Source of the DNA: Fulvivirga imtechensis AK7
GTDB lineage: Bacteria > Bacteroidota > Bacteroidia > Cytophagales > Cyclobacteriaceae
Length of the DNA: 41,985 nt
Reading direction: 5' to 3'
NCBI RefSeq assembly: GCF_000331535.1
Contig: NZ_AMZN01000022.1
Location: forward strand, 1 to 41,985
Shown here: positions 8,386-17,097 of the stretch, piece by piece
How positions within the stretch are numbered: position 1 is the stretch's first letter
Layout: every line of letters begins with the position of its first letter
Translations under genes and position numbers: made by a program
The notes under the pieces: model-generated
What the model was told of the DNA's origin: nothing
The model's input: only the letters and a program-made list of their open reading frames with translations
The model's database searches: none

Positions 8386-9690
8386 ATGCAGACCATATTT
8401 ATTGTGCTATGTGGCGTGTTGGTTGTTTCTTGTAATGGCATAAAAGATGCGCTGAAAAAAGATACTCCTTACGAAGAATATAAGGAACTTCTGTTACGCA
8501 CGAAGTTGCATGAAACCGCTATGGGAAAACAGTGGTTGGAGGCTGGAAATAAAGCTTTGAATGATTCAGTATTTATAGAATTACCACATGCAGAATCCGG
8601 TTTTTTTAAAGCAGACAATCCCGCTGCTCATGCGTACCGCTTCGAGGTAATGGCAGGGCAGCAATTGGAGGTGGAAATTTACCCTACTCTTCAGGAAAAA
8701 GGCAAACTTTTTATTGACCTTTTCCAGTGGGAAAAGGACAAATGGGCTTATGTAGCGCATGCCGACACCACATATTCCCTGTCGGTAGAGTTCAAGGACA
8801 AGGCCCAATGCGTGTTGAGAATACAACCGGAACTGCTGACCAATGCCTACTATGTGATCAATCTTAAGATCTACCCGCAGTTGATCAATCCCGTTTTGGG
8901 GGCTTCCGACCTGTCGATAGGCAGCTTCTATGGAGCTCCTCGTGATGGAGGAAGAAGAAAACATGAGGGGATCGATATATTTGCTAATCGCGGTACCCCG
9001 GTAATCGCTCCAACCGGGGGCAGGATCTCAAGAGTGGGAGTATCTCGTCTCGGAGGCAATGTGGTATGGCTGAGGGATACAAAACGAGGACTATTATTTT
9101 ATTTTGCCCATCTCGAAGAGCAACTTGTAAATGTTGCCGAACAGGTAAGTGCCGGTGATACCATCGGGTTGGTGGGCAATAGTGGCAATGCGCAATATAC
9201 CACACCACATCTGCATTTTGGCGTATACAATCGCGGAGCGCTTGACCCGCTGGGCTTTGTGCAGCAAATAGACAATTCATTGCCCGATCTGAAGGCAGAC
9301 CCCGCTGTTTTGGGGTATCCCTATCGCGTAACGAGGAGAAGTATCAACCTCAGAGCCGGCCCCGGCATTAAATATTATATCAAAGCACAGCTAAGTGCGG
9401 GATCCTTCCTTTCGGTCGTTGGGGAAACTGACAAGTGGTACCGTGTGCAGCGCCCGGATGGCAGAGCAGGGTATGTTCATCGTATGCTTATAGAAAAAAT
9501 ATCTTCAGGCACACCAAAAAAAATTCACACCAATATCGCTGTTTTAGCGCAACCAAAGCAGAAAAGTCCACCTATCGCAAACGTTTCCGCCCCAAATGAG
9601 GTGGAGGTATTAGCTGATTATGAAAATTTTCAGTTTATTCGAACTGAAAATGGCCTGTTGGGATGGATAAGCGCGCAAACTTTGAGGTAA
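8386..9690 (+). CDS. M23 metallopeptidase lipoprotein with SH3b domains
   Basis: A probable peptidoglycan endopeptidase anchored as a lipoprotein. The N-terminus has a hydrophobic stretch and the lipobox VVSC with Cys16. Residues 60-170 form a beta-rich domain. The M23 (LytM) domain spans about 175-290, with all zinc ligands: His193 and Asp197 (HEGID), His242 (FAHL), and His275/His277 (PHLHFG). An SH3b domain follows at about 310-372 (INLRAGPGIKYY ... GRAGYVHRML), with a second, weaker one at about 395-434. M23-SH3 combinations usually act in cell-wall remodelling. It stands alone, 65 nt before gdhA. Confidence 0.92.
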   Translation: MQTIFIVLCGVLVVSCNGIKDALKKDTPYEEYKELLLRTKLHETAMGKQWLEAGNKALNDSVFIELPHAESGFFKADNPAAHAYRFEVMAGQQLEVEIYPTLQEKGKLFIDLFQWEKDKWAYVAHADTTYSLSVEFKDKAQCVLRIQPELLTNAYYVINLKIYPQLINPVLGASDLSIGSFYGAPRDGGRRKHEGIDIFANRGTPVIAPTGGRISRVGVSRLGGNVVWLRDTKRGLLFYFAHLEEQLVNVAEQVSAGDTIGLVGNSGNAQYTTPHLHFGVYNRGALDPLGFVQQIDNSLPDLKADPAVLGYPYRVTRRSINLRAGPGIKYYIKAQLSAGSFLSVVGETDKWYRVQRPDGRAGYVHRMLIEKISSGTPKKIHTNIAVLAQPKQKSPPIANVSAPNEVEVLADYENFQFIRTENGLLGWISAQTLR

Positions 9691-9755
9691 TTACCTCACT
9701 TTGAAAGCGATACGATTCGAAAACAAAAATCAGAAATAAATAAACTTAAACCTCC

Positions 9756-11105
9756 ATGTCCGATTTACTAAGTATTGTAAAAGAGAGAAACCCTGGTGAG
9801 CCGGAGTTTCATCAAGCAGCAGAAGAAATAATCGATTCGATTAAACCGGTGTTAGACAAAAACCCTAAATACAGAAAGTATAAAATATTGGAAAGGATGC
9901 TGGAACCGGAGCGGCTGATCTCCTTTCGGGTAACCTGGATGGACGACAAGGGTGAGATACAGGTCAATAAGGGTTATCGCGTACAAATGAATAGCGCCAT
10001 CGGACCTTATAAAGGGGGACTAAGGTTTCACCCATCGGTATACCCTGGCATACTGAAGTTTCTCGCTTTTGAGCAGGTGTTTAAAAATGCACTGACCGGC
10101 ATTCCTATGGGTGGGGGTAAAGGCGGTTCGGATTTTGACCCGAAAGGGAAGTCTGAAAACGAGGTAATGCGTTTTTGTCAAAGTTTTTTTACTGAGATGA
10201 CAAAGCATGTCGGGCATAGAACAGACGTGCCTGCTGGCGATATAGGCGTTGGCGGCCGTGAGATCGGCTATATGTTCGGTACTTACAAAAAACTGCAAAA
10301 TGAATTTACAGGTGTACTTACCGGAAAAGGCGTTGGCTGGGGAGGTAGCCTGATGCGCACAGAAGCTACCGGATATGGGCTGGTTTATTTTGCGGAAAAC
10401 ATGCTGCATAGAAGAAATGACAGCATGAAAGGAAAGGTTTGCCTGGTATCGGGTTCTGGAAATGTGGCGCAGCATGCTATAGAAAAGATCCTTCACATGG
10501 GCGGCAGGCCGATTACCGCGTCTGACTCCTCAGGGTTTATTTATGATGAAGAAGGTATTACTCCTGAAAAATTAGAGTTTATAAAAGACCTCAAGAACAA
10601 CAGACGAGGCCGTATCCATGAATATGCTGATAAGTACAAGTCGGCCAGGTTTACAGAGGTACAGCAGCCCGCGGCCTTTGACCCGATGTGGGATATCAAA
10701 GCGGATTGTGCTTTCCCTTGTGCCACACAAAACGAGATCAATGGCAAGGATGCCGAAAATCTGGTGAAAAACGGGATTAAACTGATTGGTGAGGGCGCCA
10801 ATATGCCGCTAACCATTGAAGCTATCAATACTGTTATTGATAATGGCGTAATGTATTCACCGGGAAAGGCCTCCAATGCAGGCGGTGTGGCTACTTCCGG
10901 AATAGAAATGATGCAGAATTACCTGGGGTCTTACTGGTCGGCAGAAGAGGTAGATAAGAGATTGCAACATATTATGAAGGAGATACATGATACTTGTCTT
11001 ATTGCTGCAAGGCAGTATGGCTTTGAAGGAAATTATATGGTTGGCGCCAATATAGCAGGCTTCACTAAAGTAGCAGACGCTATGATAGCGCAAGGAATTA
11101 TCTAA
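9756..11105 (+). CDS. gdhA: NADP-type glutamate dehydrogenase (hexameric)
   Basis: Catalyses reversible reductive amination of 2-oxoglutarate to glutamate and so links nitrogen and carbon metabolism. At 449 residues it matches the class I hexameric enzymes. The substrate-binding region has GPYKGGLRFHPSV and PMGGGKGGSDFDPKGKS with the conserved lysines; PAGDIGVGGREIG carries the catalytic Asp. The Rossmann domain has VSGSGNVAQHAIEK, and Ser/Asp-containing TASDSSG follows the second strand, in line with NADP use, although cofactor choice cannot be fixed from sequence alone. It is a single-gene unit closed by a strong terminator. Confidence 0.97.
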   Translation: MSDLLSIVKERNPGEPEFHQAAEEIIDSIKPVLDKNPKYRKYKILERMLEPERLISFRVTWMDDKGEIQVNKGYRVQMNSAIGPYKGGLRFHPSVYPGILKFLAFEQVFKNALTGIPMGGGKGGSDFDPKGKSENEVMRFCQSFFTEMTKHVGHRTDVPAGDIGVGGREIGYMFGTYKKLQNEFTGVLTGKGVGWGGSLMRTEATGYGLVYFAENMLHRRNDSMKGKVCLVSGSGNVAQHAIEKILHMGGRPITASDSSGFIYDEEGITPEKLEFIKDLKNNRRGRIHEYADKYKSARFTEVQQPAAFDPMWDIKADCAFPCATQNEINGKDAENLVKNGIKLIGEGANMPLTIEAINTVIDNGVMYSPGKASNAGGVATSGIEMMQNYLGSYWSAEEVDKRLQHIMKEIHDTCLIAARQYGFEGNYMVGANIAGFTKVADAMIAQGII

Positions 11106-11131
11106 TTGGTTGACCGAATAATTCAGTCAAT

Positions 11132-11164
11132 GAAGCCCCAAGAACATTCTTCGGGGCTTTTTGT
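11132..11164 (+). terminator. Rho-independent terminator of gdhA
   Basis: AAGCCCC at 11133-11139 pairs with GGGGCTT at 11153-11159. AAGAA/TTCTT extends the stem around a CA loop with a single bulged C. The stem runs into a T-rich tail, starting 26 nt after the gdhA stop. Confidence 0.88.
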
Positions 11165-11221
11165 TTGATTAAATTACTATTCTTTTACTACATTAGAGGA
11201 AAAACCTCAAGTGGCGAATTT

Positions 11222-13960
11222 GTGAAAAGGCTCTTTCTTTATAAGTTATTGACGTGTCTGTTGTTTTTTACAACGCTATTAAAAGCACAGGATGGTGATT
11301 TTTTTCTCACGCATTATACTCCTGGTGAAGGTTCGGCCGACAACGTCAATTTCGATATTGTTCAGAACCATCGTGGTATTATTTACATTGCCAACCGAAG
11401 AGGCATTTTAACCTTTGACGGCAGAGATTGGGACTTTACCAAAACACCTTCGGCTATCTTCTCCCTTGCTATAGATGATGATAATACGCTTTTTGCAGGA
11501 GGACGAAGCGGTTTTGGGAAAATAAGCAGAGACTCACGATTTAACCTGAAATACATATCGTTATCTGATACTGAACATGATGTCAGTGATATTTTCAATA
11601 TTCTCATTCACGATAAAAAGCTGTATGCGATCAATCGTAATCATATTTTTATCTATAATATCAACAACGGCTCTATTTCTAAGATCACGCCCAGGTATAG
11701 TGGAGAGATCCTTAACCTGGTGCGCTTTGTCAATGATGTGTACGTAGTTACCGCCAATAGTGGCTTACAGCTCATTGAAGGAACCAAGCTAATGAGCCCC
11801 AGGCACGAGGCGATCAGGGACCTGGACCCGCTGTTCATATCAAAAGGCCCCAAAGATAGCAGCTATCTCATAGGTACTAATAATAACGAACTTTACTTGT
11901 TTGCAGAAAATAAGCTCTCCCCGTTAACCATTAATAGTGGCAGGGAGTATATTACTGAAAGCGGCTTACAAAACGGAATTTGGTTCAGCGATACACTGGC
12001 TGCGCTTTCTACCTTAAAAGGGGGGGTGGTTTTTATTAACCCTTTACAGGGAAAAATTGAGGAGATCATCAACTACCAGACCGGGTTGCCGGATAATGAG
12101 ATCTTTGCTATCGCAATAGATAGGAACTTTGGTGTTTGGGCGGCCCATTCTGCAGGCCTTACCCGTATATCTCCTACATTTCCTTTCAGAAACTTTAACC
12201 GGTACCCTGGATTAGAGGGTAAAATGCTTTCCGCAAAGAATCATCAAGGCAAGCTTTACGTAGGTACGAGCCTGGGAGCCTACTACCTGGAGGAGGTGCG
12301 TGACTATAATGAAATAGTAAAATACATAAGGATAGAACAACCCGTGAAAAATGAGCCCTCTGCACAAGAAGAGCAGGTGGAGGAAGCCGAACCGGAAAAG
12401 GAACGCGGAGGGGGTATTTTTGCATTTTTAAAACGAGGGAAAAGAAAGGAAGACAAAAAGAATGATGTATCGGATGTAGGGAATGCCGAGCAGGTAGAGA
12501 ATCCTGCTCCTACTCGCACAGTTTACAAAACGGAAATTGAAAGAGAGCTGCAATCTATTAAATATACTTATAAGAAGGTGGAGGGGATTGACTCTAAAAC
12601 CTTTCAGTTTGTATCAGTGGGCTCCAGGCTTTTCTGTGGGGGGCTGGATGGGCTCTTTGAAATAAATGGAGGATCATCCAGGGCGATCACACGCCTGCCG
12701 GTAAGGTATTTCTATATCTCTAAAAATCAAAAAAAGATCTTTGTGAGTACGTATACTGATGAACTCAAGGTATTTGACTATACGCGGGAATTTAAAGAGA
12801 TAGACATCTTTGGAGATTATAAAGACTATGTGCAATATATTTTTGAGGATGAGCAGCAACGCATATGGTTTTGTAGTATCAATGATTTGTATTGGGTAAA
12901 GCTCCGCGACTCGGAAATAGTGGAGATGGATGAATACCAAATGGAAAATCCATACTATTATGAAACCTATGGCATTTCCAGGAATGACAGCATATTATTC
13001 ATTAACGAATCGGGGCTATACGCCATTGATGAAGAGGCGAAGAAACTGGTGGCTTTGAAAAATAAAGCCATTATAGACAGGTATCTGCCAGATAACAATG
13101 GCCGCATTTGGATCCACGCTGATCAACGGTGGGCTACATTGGTGCCGCATGAGATATCAAGCAAGCTGGACCTTCTCAGCCTTTTCAAGAATATCAACTA
13201 CATATCCTCCGATGATAACGACCAGGACTATTGGGTGATTACCGACAGCAACGACCTGTACCGACTGTCGCTAACCGCTACCAACATGCTGTCCAATAGC
13301 TACGCCCTTTATTTGAAAGATATTAGGATACAGTCAGAGGTTATTCCCCCGGCGCCCAAATTAAGATTTGAGCAACAAAACAGTAACCTGATCTTTGAAT
13401 TTGTACAACCTGAGTATTCGGGGGTATTGGATATCCAGTATCAATATAAGCTGGATGGCCTGAATGATACGTGGTCGGAATGGTCGTCAAGCTATAATGT
13501 TATCAACTTTCCGTATTTGCCTGAAGGAGAGTATACATTGTTAGTGAAATCAAAAAATGCTCTGGGAAAGATCAGTGAAGCCAGCCCTGTTGTTTTTGAG
13601 GTTATCCCTCCTTACTGGAAGCGGCCATGGTTTTATGCCCTGGAGTTCTCCAGTTTGGCGCTGCTGCTATTTATTTCGGTAAAATTGAAGAAACTGGGAT
13701 ACAAATACCGGCTGTTGAGCCGGCTATTGGCACTGCTAACACTGATCATCATTATCGAATTTATTCAGACACTGGCAGAGGGGAATTTTAGTACCATGAG
13801 CTCCCCTGTGCTTGACTTCATTGTACAGGTGCTGGTGGCTTTTATTATACTGCCTGTAGAGGGTACTATAAGAAAATATATCCTTAAAGAAAAAGAAGTA
13901 GATTTACGGGACTTTATCAGGATAAGAGAAAAACCTATTAATCCCAAAATAAATGAATAG
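11222..13960 (+). CDS. Propeller-type sensor protein (reg_prop/Y_Y_Y) without a kinase domain
   Basis: The GTG at 11222 is preferred over a TTG at 11165 because it gives a clean signal peptide (MKRLFLYKLLTCLLFFTTLL, then KAQ). Of 912 residues, about 30-710 form two-component-regulator-type beta-propeller repeats (RGIIYIANRRGILTFDG, GVWAAHSAGLTRISP, LFCGGLDGLFEING). A charged low-complexity insert interrupts them at about residues 375-440. A Y_Y_Y domain follows (YQYKLDGLNDTWSEWSS ... LPEGEYTLLVK), then three membrane helices and a short basic tail. In known relatives this is the periplasmic half of a hybrid histidine kinase; here no HisKA, HATPase, receiver or HTH follows. It overlaps the next gene by 8 nt. 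Confidence 0.87.
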   Translation: MKRLFLYKLLTCLLFFTTLLKAQDGDFFLTHYTPGEGSADNVNFDIVQNHRGIIYIANRRGILTFDGRDWDFTKTPSAIFSLAIDDDNTLFAGGRSGFGKISRDSRFNLKYISLSDTEHDVSDIFNILIHDKKLYAINRNHIFIYNINNGSISKITPRYSGEILNLVRFVNDVYVVTANSGLQLIEGTKLMSPRHEAIRDLDPLFISKGPKDSSYLIGTNNNELYLFAENKLSPLTINSGREYITESGLQNGIWFSDTLAALSTLKGGVVFINPLQGKIEEIINYQTGLPDNEIFAIAIDRNFGVWAAHSAGLTRISPTFPFRNFNRYPGLEGKMLSAKNHQGKLYVGTSLGAYYLEEVRDYNEIVKYIRIEQPVKNEPSAQEEQVEEAEPEKERGGGIFAFLKRGKRKEDKKNDVSDVGNAEQVENPAPTRTVYKTEIERELQSIKYTYKKVEGIDSKTFQFVSVGSRLFCGGLDGLFEINGGSSRAITRLPVRYFYISKNQKKIFVSTYTDELKVFDYTREFKEIDIFGDYKDYVQYIFEDEQQRIWFCSINDLYWVKLRDSEIVEMDEYQMENPYYYETYGISRNDSILFINESGLYAIDEEAKKLVALKNKAIIDRYLPDNNGRIWIHADQRWATLVPHEISSKLDLLSLFKNINYISSDDNDQDYWVITDSNDLYRLSLTATNMLSNSYALYLKDIRIQSEVIPPAPKLRFEQQNSNLIFEFVQPEYSGVLDIQYQYKLDGLNDTWSEWSSSYNVINFPYLPEGEYTLLVKSKNALGKISEASPVVFEVIPPYWKRPWFYALEFSSLALLLFISVKLKKLGYKYRLLSRLLALLTLIIIIEFIQTLAEGNFSTMSSPVLDFIVQVLVAFIILPVEGTIRKYILKEKEVDLRDFIRIREKPINPKINE

Positions 13961-14744
13961 ACAGATACTATATTTCGCTCTTGTGGCATTTCTTTTCTTC
14001 GCCTGTGACCCTTCACAGCAGAAAGAAGAGCCGCAGTCGGGTGAAGAAAATCCGGCTGCCGAGGGTTTTGATCAACATGGTTCGGATGAAAAAGCCATAG
14101 CCATTGCTAATACAGTGATGAAAGCTATGGGCGGCAGGAAGGCATATGACAACATGAGGTTTATTGCCTGGAATTTTTTCGGAGCCCGCGACCTGGTATG
14201 GGACAAGCATACCGGGCGTGTGAGGATAGACGTGCCTGTTCGGAAGACCACTTACCTGGTTAATATACACACCCTGGAAGGAAGGGTAATTAAAGACAGC
14301 GCAGAGATCACCCATCCTGATTCATTGAAAGCTTACCTGGATCAAGCTAAGAGTATTTGGATTAACGATTCTTATTGGCTGGTGATGCCCTTTAAGCTAA
14401 AAGATACTGGAGTAACACTGAAATACGCTCGTGAGGATACTACAAAAGCAGGCACCCCTGCTGACGTTTTGACCCTTACCTTTGAAAATGTAGGAGACAC
14501 CCCAAACAACAAATATGAAGTATATGTTGATAAGTCTGATAACCTGGTGAAGCAGTGGGCCTACTATCAGGAGGCAGGCCAGCAAGCGCCATCAGCGATA
14601 TGGCCATGGGATAACTACAAAGAATACGAGGGGGTGCTACTTTCGGCTGACAGGTCAGATGGCAAAGGCCCAAGGAATGTCAGAGTTTATCGAGAGCTTC
14701 CTGACGAGGTATTCTCTTCTTTTGATACCCCTCAGCTTCACTGA
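13953..14744 (+). CDS. Lipoprotein, possibly LolA-like fold
   Basis: A 263-residue lipoprotein: hydrophobic N-terminus with lipobox FFAC (Cys18), then a Glu/Gln/Ser-rich linker to about residue 45. The mature domain starts with AIAIANTVMKAMGGRKAYDNM, a helix-then-strand pattern like the LolA/LolB-type or DUF6503-type sheets that bind lipid or acyl chains. Later strands include YLVNIHTLEGRV, WLVMPFKLKDTG and NKYEVYVDKSDNLVKQW. The assignment is by pattern only. Translation is probably coupled to the propeller sensor (8-nt overlap). The aminotransferase start lies 53 nt downstream. Confidence 0.72.
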   Translation: MNRQILYFALVAFLFFACDPSQQKEEPQSGEENPAAEGFDQHGSDEKAIAIANTVMKAMGGRKAYDNMRFIAWNFFGARDLVWDKHTGRVRIDVPVRKTTYLVNIHTLEGRVIKDSAEITHPDSLKAYLDQAKSIWINDSYWLVMPFKLKDTGVTLKYAREDTTKAGTPADVLTLTFENVGDTPNNKYEVYVDKSDNLVKQWAYYQEAGQQAPSAIWPWDNYKEYEGVLLSADRSDGKGPRNVRVYRELPDEVFSSFDTPQLH

Positions 14745-14797
14745 TATTTCATCTTTTGCCTACGGTAAAAGACAGTCAAAAAAACTTCTATATTCTC

Positions 14798-15976
14798 ATG
14801 GATATTGAATTGATCAGAAATAATACTCCGGGGGTTAACTCGGTAACACATTTTAATAATGCCGGGGCTTCGCTGGTGAGCCAGCAGGTGCTGGAAACCC
14901 AGCTCGGTTATCTGCAACAAGAGGCCCACCTGGGAGGCTACGAAACAGCCGCGCTGTTTCACGACCAGCAAGAAGACTTTTACCGGCAGGTAGCAAAGCT
15001 GATCAATGCGTCTCCTGAAGAAATAGCCTACACCGAAAGCGCTACTGTTTCGTGGCAGCGGGCATTTTTTTCTATACCGTTTAAAAAAGGGGACACTATT
15101 TTAACAGCAAAGGCTGAATATGCCAGTAATTATATCTCATTTCTGTATCTGAAGGAAGAAAAGGGGGTCAACATCAGGATCATACCTTCCAATAAACCCG
15201 GAGAGATCGATCTGGGCGAACTTGAGAGGAGTATTGATGATAGCGTCCGGCTGATCTCGCTTACACATATGCCCACTAATGGAGGACTGGTGAACCCTGC
15301 TGAGGAAGTTGGCGCTATTGCGAAGAAGCATGGAATACTATTCTTACTTGATGCCTGTCAGTCGGTAGGGCAGTATCCGGTAGATGTTAACAGGATCGGG
15401 TGCCATTTTTTATCAGCAACAGGTCGCAAGTTTTTAAGAGGCCCACGTGGTACAGGGTTTTTATATGTAAAAAGGGAACTATTAAAGCACTTAAGGCCTA
15501 TCAACGTTGATCTTCACTCCGCCAGTTGGACCGAAATCGAGAGCTATTCGTTGCGGGATGATGCCAGAATGTTCGAAACCTGGGAATCGAACATAGCAGC
15601 CAAACTGGGGCTTGCTGAGGCGGTGAAGCAAGCCAATACTCTCGGTGTGGACCTGATATGGGAAAGGGTTACATTTCTGGCAAATGACCTCAGAGAAAAG
15701 CTAATGAGTTTGCACGGGGTTGAAATACGGGATTTGGGTAAAATTAAGAGTGGAATTGTTACCTTTACTACCTTTACCCCTGCTCATGCGGTAAAGGAAG
15801 CGCTAAAAAAGCGAGGTTTTAATACCACCGTTGCGGTAATGGGGAGCACTTTACTGGATATGTCTGACAGGAATTTGGCAGAAGTGGTTAGGGCCTCGGT
15901 TCACTATTATAATACGGAGGAAGAAATAGACAAATTCATAATTGCACTAAAGGATATTTTAGAAACCAGTTCATGA
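14798..15976 (+). CDS. Class V aminotransferase-fold PLP enzyme
   Basis: A 392-residue fold-type I PLP enzyme of the class V group (cysteine desulfurase/isopenicillin-N-epimerase-like). The ATG at 14798 gives MDIELIRNNTPGVNSVTHFN, a normal start; the TTG at 14756 is unlikely. Seen: HFNNAGASL near the N-terminus, ESATVSWQRAF in the phosphate-binding loop, Asp185 and Gln188 in LLDACQSVGQYPVDV, and Lys211 in SATGRKFLRGPRGTG as the Schiff-base lysine. No desulfurase catalytic-cysteine loop is evident near the C-terminus, so a lyase, epimerase or aminotransferase role is more likely than sulfur transfer. The stop overlaps the start of the PagL-like gene (ATGA). Confidence 0.87.
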   Translation: MDIELIRNNTPGVNSVTHFNNAGASLVSQQVLETQLGYLQQEAHLGGYETAALFHDQQEDFYRQVAKLINASPEEIAYTESATVSWQRAFFSIPFKKGDTILTAKAEYASNYISFLYLKEEKGVNIRIIPSNKPGEIDLGELERSIDDSVRLISLTHMPTNGGLVNPAEEVGAIAKKHGILFLLDACQSVGQYPVDVNRIGCHFLSATGRKFLRGPRGTGFLYVKRELLKHLRPINVDLHSASWTEIESYSLRDDARMFETWESNIAAKLGLAEAVKQANTLGVDLIWERVTFLANDLREKLMSLHGVEIRDLGKIKSGIVTFTTFTPAHAVKEALKKRGFNTTVAVMGSTLLDMSDRNLAEVVRASVHYYNTEEEIDKFIIALKDILETSS

Positions 15977-17088
15977 GATTCATTTTTACGGCATTGTTGT
16001 TGGTCTTTTTGCATGTTAATTCCTTCGTATCAGGACAGGGAAAACCCTCGTGGTCATATGGTATAAATCCGTATTATGGTGGTGTGCTGAGGTATAAAGA
16101 GGATATGCCCAAGCTTGACATGACCGGCCTGCATGGCATTGAGCTTTATACAGTAAAAATGACCAACGGCAAGCATCGCTGGGAGAAGTTGTACAATTAT
16201 CCACATATTGGATTTGCCGCGTCTTATTTTAACTATGGTGTACCTGATGAGCTGGGAGAGGTTTACTCACTGGCCAGCTACATGGATGTGACCGCCAATA
16301 ACAGGAAAAAATTTCAATGGCGATTGAATATTGGTACCGGTTTCGTTTATTCTACCAAACGCTTTGATGCCCAGACCAACCCTGATAATAAGGCCATCAG
16401 CAGCAGGATAAGTTATGTGCTGAGAGGGACGATCCATCATGAGATACAGTTAAGCGAACAATACTATTTCAACCTTAATTTGGCCTTCAGGCATTACTCC
16501 AACGGAAAGCTGAATATCCCTAACAATGGCATGAATTTCCCGGTTGTAGGGGTTGGATTGCGATATGTCCCCAACCCGCAAAAAATTGACTTCAAAAAAG
16601 ACACCACAAGTGCCTTTAACAAGAAGCTACTAATAAATTTGATGGGTGGCACGGCCTGGAGAGAAGTGCTTAGAGAGGATTACAAACAGAAAGCATATAG
16701 TGCAAGTCTTTATTTAAGCAAGCAAATCACCAGGTACAATACACTGCTACTTGGGGTGGATGGGTTCCTTTATGATAAGGAATCAGTACGCAAAGCCACA
16801 CAGGTATACAATACTCAAAATACTGCCGTTCCTGAAGATCAGTTGGTTGATGATGATGGAAAGCAAATGGCTGTTACCATTGGTACGGAGCTTCTTTTTG
16901 GAAAACTATCCGTAATACTGCAGGGCGGAGCCTATGTGTATAAGCCACAGATCTATTATGAAGCGACCTGGTATCAGCGATACGGCTTCAAGTATCAGGT
17001 CACTCCTTATCTTTTTCCACAGGTGACCCTCAAATCGCACAGTCGCACGGCAGATATGGTGGAGTTTGGTTTGGGTGTATCGTTTTAA
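15973..17088 (+). CDS. PagL-like lipid A deacylase (acyloxyacyl hydrolase family)
   Basis: An outer-membrane beta-barrel protein of 371 residues with a signal peptide (cleavage near VSGQ, residue 21). The segment RHYSNGKLNIPNNGMNF at 173-189 holds the HxS motif (His174, Ser176) that forms the catalytic core of PagL, and VVGVGLRYVP follows as the next strand. Alternating hydrophobic strands cover the rest. PagL removes the 3-O-acyl chain of lipid A. This protein is about twice the length of the classical enzyme and has an extra C-terminal half (about 205-371) that may add barrel strands. It overlaps the aminotransferase gene by 4 nt, so the two are translated together. Confidence 0.8.
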   Translation: MRFIFTALLLVFLHVNSFVSGQGKPSWSYGINPYYGGVLRYKEDMPKLDMTGLHGIELYTVKMTNGKHRWEKLYNYPHIGFAASYFNYGVPDELGEVYSLASYMDVTANNRKKFQWRLNIGTGFVYSTKRFDAQTNPDNKAISSRISYVLRGTIHHEIQLSEQYYFNLNLAFRHYSNGKLNIPNNGMNFPVVGVGLRYVPNPQKIDFKKDTTSAFNKKLLINLMGGTAWREVLREDYKQKAYSASLYLSKQITRYNTLLLGVDGFLYDKESVRKATQVYNTQNTAVPEDQLVDDDGKQMAVTIGTELLFGKLSVILQGGAYVYKPQIYYEATWYQRYGFKYQVTPYLFPQVTLKSHSRTADMVEFGLGVSF

Positions 17089-17097
17089 TAAACTGTT

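Noticed and set aside
10020-10496. 158-codon ORF on the minus strand
   Set aside because: It lies wholly opposite gdhA, whose catalytic motifs are intact; no domain seen in the antisense translation.
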